Shown here piece by piece: positions 1 through 6,347 of a stretch of 64,000 nucleotides of DNA. The notes beneath the pieces are model-generated. The model ran no database searches. It was not told the DNA's origin and worked only from the letters and a program-made list of their open reading frames with translations. A program made the position numbers and the translations under genes. This DNA comes from Desulfuromonadales bacterium (GTDB taxonomy: Bacteria > Desulfobacterota > Desulfuromonadia > Geobacterales > Pseudopelobacteraceae): NCBI GenBank assembly GCA_016650295.1, contig JAENWA010000036.1:40179-104178 (forward strand), written 5' to 3'. Within the stretch, counting starts at the first letter, position 1. Every line of letters begins with the position of its first letter.

Positions 1-24
1 TGTATCAAAAACGACCTTCAGCAC
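1..24 (-). CDS. PIN-domain toxin, N-terminal fragment at window edge
   Basis: Eight codons are visible before the left edge, beginning at a GTG whose first base is shared with the TAG stop of the upstream RHH gene. The residues MLKVVFDT match the start of PIN-domain ribonucleases, where the aspartate belongs to the metal-binding acidic cluster and is normally followed by Asn. The one-base overlap with a ribbon-helix-helix antitoxin is the usual toxin-antitoxin arrangement. The rest lies outside the window, so the call is inferred from eight residues and context. Confidence 0.55.
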
Positions 25-269
25 TACCGGTCACCAAACACAAGACGGTCAATGTCGTCCTCGGTAATACCTGCCTCACGGGCTTTTGTTGTTCCGTACT
101 GCTGCAGGTCCGCCAACTCGTTTTTCAGGGTCTGCTGTTTGTAAAAAGTGAATATTTCACGAAAAAACTCGCTGGCGCTTTCTCCCTTTTCCTTTGCAAG
201 CTGACGGTATTCGGTTGCCATGAGTGGCGGAACGGATAAAGTCATCACTGCTCTTTGATGAGACGGCAT
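24..269 (-). CDS. Ribbon-helix-helix (CopG-type) antitoxin
   Basis: An 81-residue protein. The N-terminal half has the MTLSVPP beta-strand followed by two helices ending in SASEFFREIF, typical of RHH DNA-binding antitoxins. The C-terminal half is charged and ends AGITEDDIDRLVFGDR, like the toxin-neutralising tails of antitoxins paired with PIN toxins. The ATG follows a strong AAGGAGGT ribosome site. It overlaps by one base with the downstream PIN gene, so the two are probably translationally coupled. It is expected to bind its own promoter, where two direct octamers lie just upstream. Confidence 0.75.
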   Translation of the reverse strand: MPSHQRAVMTLSVPPLMATEYRQLAKEKGESASEFFREIFTFYKQQTLKNELADLQQYGTTKAREAGITEDDIDRLVFGDR

Positions 270-283
270 AGCGCACCTCCTTG

Positions 284-301
284 TGTATTACACTGTATTA
301 C
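284..301 (-). promoter_or_regulatory. Putative RHH operator: two TGTATTAC direct repeats
   Basis: The octamer TGTATTAC occurs at 284-291 and again at 294-301, a 10-bp spacing that puts both on the same face of the helix. It lies directly upstream of the RHH antitoxin ribosome site. RHH antitoxins commonly bind such phased half-sites. Binding is inferred. Confidence 0.4.
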
Positions 302-320
302 CATGTTCCTGTTTCAATGT

Positions 321-360
321 CAAAAAGTGCAGGGGCGCATTGCAATACGCCCCTGCACTT
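321..360 (-). terminator. Intrinsic terminator after the DUF362 gene
   Basis: A perfect 11-bp stem (GTGCAGGGGCG pairing with CGCCCCTGCAC) with a 10-nt loop is followed, reading the minus strand, by a run of five T. It lies 12 bases past the DUF362 stop codon and separates that gene from the toxin-antitoxin pair. Confidence 0.85.
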
Positions 361-371
361 ACGGCCTGTGA

Positions 372-1475
372 TTATACCCTCACCAACTCGTACTTCCTGC
401 TCCCCAGCCCAACCTTTTCCCCATGTGCCAGCTGCACCTCCCAGGGGATCTCCGGCCAGCAGCCGCGGAACTTGTCTCCACCCGGTTCATGGCCGGATAG
501 AAGCGCCGACCCTTCGTTGCCGCGGGCACCATTAACCAGGTCGACACAGGCCTGATCGATTGCGACCGGATCGAGTGATGCGCAGATACCGATATCGTTG
601 ACGATCGGGGCGTCGGCGTGGCCGTAGCAGTCGCAGGCCGGCGAAACCTGGGTGATGAAGCTGATGAAGATCGCCTTGCCCTGTTTGCCGGACAGCGCTC
701 CTTTGGCGTATTCGGCCATCTTTCTCATGACCAGGTCGGCGGCCTCGTTCCATTGGATGTTGACGGCCTTGACCGGACAGACCGTGATGCAGCGGGAACA
801 GCCGGCACAGAGGGTGGCATCGATGGCGGCCTTGCCTTCCATGACGGCAATGGCATCGTGGGCGCAGGCCTTCAGGCAGATCCCGCAGCCGGTGCAGTAT
901 TTCTCGGCAACCTTGGGCGCCACGGTGGAGTGTTGCACCAGTTTGCCTGTGCGGCTGGCGCAGCCCATCCCCAGGTTCTTGATGGCCCCGCCGAAGCCGG
1001 TCAGTTCGTGACACTTGAAGTGGGTCATACAGACCAGCGCATCGGCCTCCACAATCTCTGTGCCGATGTGAACACGTTTCAGCAACTCTCCGTCCACCGC
1101 CACGACCGTTTCCGTCACCCCCCGCAATCCGTCGCTGATGATCAGCGGCGCACCGACGCAGGCATAGCCAAAGCCGTTCTCGATGGCGCAGGTCAGGGCC
1201 GAAACCGCCTCTTTGCGCTCGCCGGGATACAGGGTGGATGAATCGGTCAGAAAAGGCCTGGCGCCCAGTTTTTTGATCTCCTCCACCACCCTGCGGGCGA
1301 AAATAGGCCGAATGAAGGCGCTGTTGCCCTTCTCGCCGAAATGGATCTTGACTGCGGTCAGATCTCCCGCGGAGACTGCCTGATCAAGTCCGGCCAACAT
1401 CAGCAGTTTACTGATCTTGTCGAACAGATTCTCCTTGTGACCGGCCCGCATATCAGCAAAAAAAACTTTGGACAT
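372..1475 (-). CDS. DUF362 domain protein with two 4Fe-4S clusters
   Basis: A 367-residue cytoplasmic protein. The N-terminal two thirds match the DUF362 fold (conserved KIHFGEKGN near residue 45 and MTHFKCHELTGFGGAIKNLGMG near 150-170). A bacterial ferredoxin insert follows, with CTGCGICLKAC and CAGCSRCITVCP, each able to bind a 4Fe-4S cluster. A last segment with CDCYGHADAPIVNDIG and DPVAIDQA completes the family pattern. There is no signal peptide. The start follows GGGAGGAAGCC. Members are presumed redox proteins, but no reaction is established. It is divergent from hcp, so the two share a 138-bp regulatory gap. Confidence 0.85.
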   Translation of the reverse strand: MSKVFFADMRAGHKENLFDKISKLLMLAGLDQAVSAGDLTAVKIHFGEKGNSAFIRPIFARRVVEEIKKLGARPFLTDSSTLYPGERKEAVSALTCAIENGFGYACVGAPLIISDGLRGVTETVVAVDGELLKRVHIGTEIVEADALVCMTHFKCHELTGFGGAIKNLGMGCASRTGKLVQHSTVAPKVAEKYCTGCGICLKACAHDAIAVMEGKAAIDATLCAGCSRCITVCPVKAVNIQWNEAADLVMRKMAEYAKGALSGKQGKAIFISFITQVSPACDCYGHADAPIVNDIGICASLDPVAIDQACVDLVNGARGNEGSALLSGHEPGGDKFRGCWPEIPWEVQLAHGEKVGLGSRKYELVRV

Positions 1476-1501
1476 GGCTTCCTCCCGTAAAAAACATATT
1501 T

Positions 1502-1541
1502 TTGACCAGCGTCAAGTAAAGATCGAAATCAATGCTATACT
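1502..1541 (+). promoter_or_regulatory. hcp promoter with a CRP/FNR-family palindrome
   Basis: TTGAC-N4-GTCAA lies at 1502-1515 and a good -10 box, TATACT, at 1536-1541. With a start about seven bases after the -10, the palindrome is centred near -40, the usual place for class II activation by CRP/FNR-type regulators. Known biology: hcp genes in related bacteria are controlled by HcpR or NO-responsive regulators of this family. No good -35 hexamer is seen at the right spacing, as expected for an activator-dependent promoter. Confidence 0.6.
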
Positions 1542-1563
1542 CTCCATACCATACAAACGAGAA

Positions 1564-1581
1564 AAACTCGATAACGAGTTT
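1564..1581 (+). other. Small hairpin in the hcp leader
   Basis: AAACTCG and CGAGTTT form a perfect 7-bp stem with an ATAA loop in the 5' untranslated region, about 20 bases upstream of the hcp ribosome site GGAGGAA. It has no T tract, so it is not a terminator. It might stabilise the mRNA. Confidence 0.4.
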
Positions 1582-1613
1582 GTAAACACACAACCCCACA
1601 GGAGGAACAACAA

Positions 1614-3209
1614 ATGTTCTGTAATCAATGCGAGCAGGCAGCAAATGGAACCGGCTGTAATATTTCCGGCGTATGCGGCAAGAAACCTGAAGTAGCTGTC
1701 CTGCAGGATCACCTGGTCTACGGCCTGAAAAGCCTGGCGCTGTATGCCGACAAGATCGGCCGCAACGCCGAGATCGACCGCTTCACCATCGAAGGGCTCT
1801 TCTCCACTGTCACCAATGTTGACTTCGAAGCAGCCCGCATCGGCGGCCTGATCAAGCAGTGCTACGAGTTGAAGGAAAAAGCCAGGGCTGCCGCCGGTAC
1901 GACCATCAGCAATCCGGTGGCCGACTGGAAACCGGCAGAGGATCTGGCCGGCATGACTGCCCAGGGCGAGACCTACGGCATTAACGCCCAGCATGCCAAC
2001 GAAGACATCCGTTCCGTCATCGAGATCCTCATGTACGGCCTGAAGGGTATGGCCGCCTATCTGGATCACGCCATGATCCTTGGTCGCACTGACGATGAAG
2101 TGCTGGCCTTCGTTCAAAAGGCACTGGCTGCCACCACCGATGCAAATCTCGGTTTGATGGACTTCGTCGGTCTCTCCATGGAGTGCGGCAAGCAGAACAT
2201 GACCGTCATGGGTCTGTTGGACAGCGCCCACACCGATACCTACGGCCATCCGGTACCGACCCCGGTCCAACTGGGCACCAAAGCCGGCAAGGCCATCCTG
2301 GTTACCGGCCACGACCTGAAAATGATGGATGAGATCCTCAAACAGACCGAAGGCAAGGGCGTCAACGTCTATACCCATGGTGAAATGCTGCCGGCCCACG
2401 GCTATCCCGGCCTGAAGAAGTACAGCCACCTGGTGGGCAACTACGGCGGCGCCTGGCAGGACCAGGCCCAGGAATTCGCCCAGTTCCCCGGTGCCATTAT
2501 CTTCAACACCAACTGCATCCAGAAACCGGCCGAATCCTATGTCGACCGCCTCTACACCTGGGGCCTGGTGGCATGGCCCGGTGTCAAGCACATCGAAGGC
2601 TGGGATTTCAGCCCGGTCATCGACAAGGCCCTTGAGTGTCCGGCCCTGCCCGAGAATCCGGGCCAGGAAATCCTGACCGGTTTCGGCCACAACGCCGTAC
2701 TGGGCGTGGCTGACAAGGTCATCGCCGCCGTAAAGTCCGGCGACATCAAGCACTTCTTCCTGATCGGCGGCTGCGACGGCGCCAAATCGGGACGTAACTA
2801 CTACACCGAATTTGCCGAGCAGGCCCCCAAGGATACCGTCATCCTGACCCTGGCCTGCGGCAAGTACCGCTTCAACAAACTTGAGTTCGGCGATATCGGC
2901 GGCATCCCGCGCCTTCTGGACATCGGCCAGTGCAACGACGCCTACTCGGCCATCCAGATTGCCGTAGCCCTGGCAGGCGCCTTCGAGTGCGGCGTCAATG
3001 ACCTGCCGCTCTCCATGATCCTGTCCTGGTACGAGCAGAAGGCGGTCGTGATCCTGCTGACCCTGCTGTCCCTGGGCATCAAGAACATCAAGCTCGGTCC
3101 CACACTGCCGGCCTTCATCACCCCCAACGTCCTCAACTTCCTGGTGGAGAACTTTAACATCGGCCCGATCACTACGGCCGAAGCCGACCTGAAGGCGATT
3201 CTGGGATAG
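1614..3209 (+). CDS. hcp: Hybrid cluster protein / hydroxylamine reductase
   Basis: A 531-residue protein that begins MFCNQCEQ and has the N-terminal Cys cluster motif (CNQC followed by two further Cys in GCNISGVCG) that binds the proximal 4Fe-4S cluster. Downstream are the hybrid-cluster ligands: TGHDLKMMDE, the THGEMLPAHGYP motif, FNTNCIQ, GGCDGAKSGRNYY, LTLACGKYRFNK and GQCNDAYSA. The family acts in the cytoplasm as a nitric oxide/hydroxylamine reductase or S-nitrosylase under nitrosative stress. The ribosome site is GGAGGAA. It appears to be a single-gene unit, with its own regulated promoter and a strong terminator. No hcr reductase lies next to it; the divergent DUF362 ferredoxin-like protein is a possible electron donor (inference). 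Confidence 0.95.
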   Translation: MFCNQCEQAANGTGCNISGVCGKKPEVAVLQDHLVYGLKSLALYADKIGRNAEIDRFTIEGLFSTVTNVDFEAARIGGLIKQCYELKEKARAAAGTTISNPVADWKPAEDLAGMTAQGETYGINAQHANEDIRSVIEILMYGLKGMAAYLDHAMILGRTDDEVLAFVQKALAATTDANLGLMDFVGLSMECGKQNMTVMGLLDSAHTDTYGHPVPTPVQLGTKAGKAILVTGHDLKMMDEILKQTEGKGVNVYTHGEMLPAHGYPGLKKYSHLVGNYGGAWQDQAQEFAQFPGAIIFNTNCIQKPAESYVDRLYTWGLVAWPGVKHIEGWDFSPVIDKALECPALPENPGQEILTGFGHNAVLGVADKVIAAVKSGDIKHFFLIGGCDGAKSGRNYYTEFAEQAPKDTVILTLACGKYRFNKLEFGDIGGIPRLLDIGQCNDAYSAIQIAVALAGAFECGVNDLPLSMILSWYEQKAVVILLTLLSLGIKNIKLGPTLPAFITPNVLNFLVENFNIGPITTAEADLKAILG

Positions 3210-3231
3210 GTAATATCATAGCACGTTGAAT

Positions 3232-3287
3232 GCAAGCGCCCCCGGTGGATTATCCATCGGGGGCGTTTGCGTTTTGTTGTTATTTTT
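3232..3287 (+). terminator. Intrinsic terminator after hcp
   Basis: A long GC-rich stem pairs GCAAGCGCCCCCGGTGGA with its near-complement ending GGGGGCGTTTGC. It is followed by GTTTTGTTGTTATTTTT. It starts 23 bases after the hcp stop. Confidence 0.85.
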
Positions 3288-3312
3288 GCGTTTTTTGAAT
3301 CGTCTCTTGAGT

Positions 3313-3558
3313 TCAGGTTACGATTTCCGGCGGAGTACGTACATCCTGACGTTCCGGAATCGGCAGGGCATCCACTTCGATCTCTAAAAAACGTTGATGG
3401 ATTCGATCGGCAAAATCCGACGGAGCAGTTGAAGGCATGAGAGCGTGTCGCAGTATATTCCTCACCTCGGCCTCCATGGAACTGCCGTGCTGTGCTGCTT
3501 GCAGGCGAAGTTTATGCTTTAGAGATTCATCAATATTTCTGATGGTTAGGCTGGCCAT
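3313..3558 (-). CDS. Orphan FitA-like (Arc-type RHH) antitoxin
   Basis: An 81-residue protein. It begins MASLTIRNIDESLKHKLRLQAAQHG and continues SMEAEVRNILRHAL, the standard FitA/StbC ribbon-helix-helix region; the remainder is the toxin-binding tail. A strong GAGGAGGT ribosome site precedes the ATG. In complete modules a PIN toxin (FitB) overlaps the 3' end, but here the next 100 bases hold only the hcp terminator and the convergent hcp gene, so no partner is present. It may be a relic or an anti-addiction orphan. Confidence 0.8.
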   Translation of the reverse strand: MASLTIRNIDESLKHKLRLQAAQHGSSMEAEVRNILRHALMPSTAPSDFADRIHQRFLEIEVDALPIPERQDVRTPPEIVT

Positions 3559-3802
3559 GTGAACACCTCCTCTAGTTGCAATGATATCGTTGTACTCAAT
3601 GATTGAGGTGGCGGCAAGTAATTATTTCGGAGCCTTTTGCGCTGTTTATGGGCCTGTTTTCTTCGCGGCCAGACGGCGGGCGATCAGCATAACTGCTTGG
3701 CGATCGGGGTTGAGTTTGATTTTTCTGAAATGTTTGAGGAGGGAATTGGATAGGCCGTAAGGTGGGTGTTCAGCAAGTACCATAACATAGGTGGCTTAAT
3801 AC
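3559..3802 (-). other. Intergenic stretch with a 45-codon relic ORF
   Basis: No established gene is seen. On the minus strand, 3646-3783 is an ATG-initiated 45-residue frame (starting MVLAEHPPYG, ending in a basic RRLAAKKTGP tail). It has no ribosome site, is not recognised, and could be the 3' remnant of a lost gene. Near 3580 an AT-rich imperfect palindrome (AACGATATCATT) may belong to the antitoxin promoter. Confidence 0.3.
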
Positions 3803-4123
3803 TCAGTTTGTAGCGTTGTCTCCTAACACACTGTTTAAAAGAGCCAGAGCAGATTGAACATTACTAAAATCGTTACCTGTTAATACGCTCATCCGCTCAT
3901 TTGAAAATAGTTTTGCAATTTCTACGTGCAAGGCTTTAGAAATTCCCAGTAAGGTATCAAGGCTTGGATTGACGGTTCCTCTCTCAATTTCACCAATAAA
4001 TTTATAGCTCAATTCTGCATATTCGCCTAACTCCTCTTGGCTCCACCCTCTTGCTTTCCTAAGAAAACGAATCCTTTTACCTACAAGCTTTCTAAGCTCT
4101 ATTGGTGTCATTTCTATGTACAT
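3803..4123 (-). CDS. XRE-family HTH regulator next to the type III RM system
   Basis: A 106-residue protein. A Cro/CI helix-turn-helix covers residues 5-65 (LVGKRIRFLRKARGWSQEELGEYAELSYKFIGEIERGTVNPSLDTLLGIS), and a short helical tail may dimerise. It is divergent from mod with 97 bases between, and in size and position resembles control (C) proteins of restriction systems. A role in timing mod/res expression is inferred. A second ATG, four codons in, is an alternative start. The DNA is AT-richer than the hcp side, consistent with a horizontally acquired block. Confidence 0.75.
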   Translation of the reverse strand: MYIEMTPIELRKLVGKRIRFLRKARGWSQEELGEYAELSYKFIGEIERGTVNPSLDTLLGISKALHVEIAKLFSNERMSVLTGNDFSNVQSALALLNSVLGDNATN

Positions 4124-4180
4124 GAAGGAATTATAGGTGCTTTTCTGGTGGTCAAAAACCCTATATTGGTGCTATTGTGC
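4111..4180. promoter_or_regulatory. Repeated ATTGGTGC-like boxes between regulator and mod
   Basis: Similar octamers ATTGGTGT (4111), ATAGGTGC (4133), ATTGGTGC (4165) and ATTGTGC (4174) occur in the same orientation in the divergent promoter region. They are candidates for operator sites of the XRE protein. No footprint or consensus is known to me, so this is inference. Confidence 0.3.
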
Positions 4181-4220
4181 TTTGCTTTAAAACTAACTGG
4201 TGTTTTTAACCAAAGGACCA

Positions 4221-6344
4221 ATGGCTCGTATAGAAGATGAAATAGGCAAGATTGCCGATCCGGTTTTACGCGCCACATTGTTTGATGAGGTCAAGAAGCT
4301 CAAGACGGAAAAGCGGTTCGGGCTGGTGTTTGAAGAACACTTGCCGGAGCTGGTGCCGATCTATGGGGCACGGGTAAAAGCCCGCAGCCTGGTTGCCCGC
4401 CGTGGCCGGACGTTCACAGAGACATTCAAGGTTGTGCGTGTACATGAAGGCATGGCCGAAGTAGAGAAGAACGACGGCAGCCGGGAGAATATTCCGGTTG
4501 ACGAATTGACGGTTGTCCGGCGCTTTGGCGAGCCTATTTATCCCGCCTTGCGGCCTTTCGACCGCGTGAGAAATGGCGATACTTCTCAGCCTCACCATAT
4601 CCTGATTGAAGCCGATAATTACCATGCACTGCAACTGCTGGAATACTGCTATTCCGGCAAGGTTGACTGCATCTACATTGATCCCCCATACAACACGGGG
4701 GCAAAGGACTGGAAGTACAATAACGATTACGTGGATGGTAACGACACCTGGCGGCATAGCAAATGGCTATCATTTATGGAAAAAAGGCTTTTGCTTGCAG
4801 AAAGATTATTATCGCCTGATGGAGTTCTGATAGTCACGATTGATGAGCATGAAGTCCATAATCTTGGTGTATTACTTAAGCAAATTTTGAAAAATACGCG
4901 TGATATACAAATGGTTACAATAGTGACCAATACAGCAGGTTCAATGTCACCGGGTAAGTTTTCCCGAGCCGAAGAATATGCGTTTTTCTGCTTTTATGGA
5001 AATTCAAAGCCCATACCGATGAATACAGATATGCTTTCTGATGCAAAACCATTCACACAATTCTGGTTTCCATTATTCCGCAGTAGAGGATTAAACGACA
5101 GGCCATCAAAACGCCCCAATTTAGTCTATCCGATAGCTGTTGATCCCGATACGCTGAAAATTATTGCTGTTGGTAAAACCTTAAAAGAACGTGTGGATGT
5201 AGGAGAAATCACAGGCAACCTCGACAATTGGAAACCTGATCTAAGTGAACAAATTGATGGGTATCCTGTTGTTTGGCCGGTATTGGATTCTTATGAAGTA
5301 TCAACATGGCAAGTAAGTACACAAACCTTGACCAAACTAGTTTCGGAGGGCTTTGTACGTATAAGTAAGTCAAAGAACGATAATGGGCCGAGATCATTTA
5401 CAATTTCTTATGTAAAGGACAAAAATAGGAAATTGATATTAGAAGGTAAAATTAGGATTTCTGGTAAGGAGACAAATGGAGCTTACATTCTTGAAGGTGG
5501 CACAAGAACAACGATTCCTAAATCAACATGGAAGGTAGCGACCCATGATGCACGTTTATATGGGACTACAATGTTGAGAAGTGTTTTGGGTAAATCTTCT
5601 TTTACATATCCAAAGTCACCATATGCAACATTGGATTCGTTGATGACAGTGGTGTCTGATAAGAAATCAGCACTTATTGTAGATTTTTTTGCTGGTTCTG
5701 GCACAACCCTTCAGGCGGTTAGTTTGTTGAATGAACGGGATGGAGGCAATAGAAATTGCATTTTAATAACTAACAACGAAGTTTCGGATGATGATTCAAA
5801 AGATCTCTTTAATAGCGGATACAAACTTGAAGATCCACAGTGGGATCATCGTGGAATTTGTAGATCCATTACCTGGCCACGTTCAAAGTATACGATACTT
5901 GGTAAACGTGATGATGGTACTGAACTGGAAGGTGAATATTTATATAGCAATACCAATTTGAAAGACGGCTTTCCGGCAAACCTGGAATATTTCAAGCTGG
6001 ATTTCCTCGATCCAGCCGAGGTGCAGATGGGGCGCCAGTTTGCTGCAATCCTGCCGGTACTCTGGATGATGGCCGGGGCGCGTGGTCCGCTGCCGGATGC
6101 CCCCGATTCTCACGCACCGTGGCTGATTCCGGCGGATTGCCCCTTTGCCGTGCTGATTCAGGAAAAACGGTTCAAGGAATTTCACCGGCACGTTGAAGCG
6201 CGGGACGATTTGACTCATGTATTTATTGTTACCAATTCCAGCAGCACCTATCACAATCTGCGTGAAGAGCTGGAAGTACCCCATGTAGTGCAGCTTTACC
6301 GGGATTATCTGCAAAACTTCAAGATTAACTATGGCAAGGATTAG
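4221..6344 (+). CDS. Type III restriction-modification methyltransferase (Mod)
   Basis: A 707-residue N6-adenine methyltransferase of the beta class. The catalytic DPPY (in IYIDPPYNTG, residue about 154) comes before the SAM-binding FAGSGTT (about 488), with the target-recognition segment between them. ATG 4221 after AAAGGA is preferred to the GTG at 4200. The stop is three bases from res, so the two are co-transcribed and Mod gives sequence specificity to the complex. The DNA from about 4760 to 5960 is strikingly AT-rich and uses different codons from the GC-richer ends, which suggests the recognition segment was replaced by recombination. The C-terminal 120 residues again match the GC-rich host style. 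Confidence 0.9.
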   Translation: MARIEDEIGKIADPVLRATLFDEVKKLKTEKRFGLVFEEHLPELVPIYGARVKARSLVARRGRTFTETFKVVRVHEGMAEVEKNDGSRENIPVDELTVVRRFGEPIYPALRPFDRVRNGDTSQPHHILIEADNYHALQLLEYCYSGKVDCIYIDPPYNTGAKDWKYNNDYVDGNDTWRHSKWLSFMEKRLLLAERLLSPDGVLIVTIDEHEVHNLGVLLKQILKNTRDIQMVTIVTNTAGSMSPGKFSRAEEYAFFCFYGNSKPIPMNTDMLSDAKPFTQFWFPLFRSRGLNDRPSKRPNLVYPIAVDPDTLKIIAVGKTLKERVDVGEITGNLDNWKPDLSEQIDGYPVVWPVLDSYEVSTWQVSTQTLTKLVSEGFVRISKSKNDNGPRSFTISYVKDKNRKLILEGKIRISGKETNGAYILEGGTRTTIPKSTWKVATHDARLYGTTMLRSVLGKSSFTYPKSPYATLDSLMTVVSDKKSALIVDFFAGSGTTLQAVSLLNERDGGNRNCILITNNEVSDDDSKDLFNSGYKLEDPQWDHRGICRSITWPRSKYTILGKRDDGTELEGEYLYSNTNLKDGFPANLEYFKLDFLDPAEVQMGRQFAAILPVLWMMAGARGPLPDAPDSHAPWLIPADCPFAVLIQEKRFKEFHRHVEARDDLTHVFIVTNSSSTYHNLREELEVPHVVQLYRDYLQNFKINYGKD

Positions 6345-6347
6345 GCT

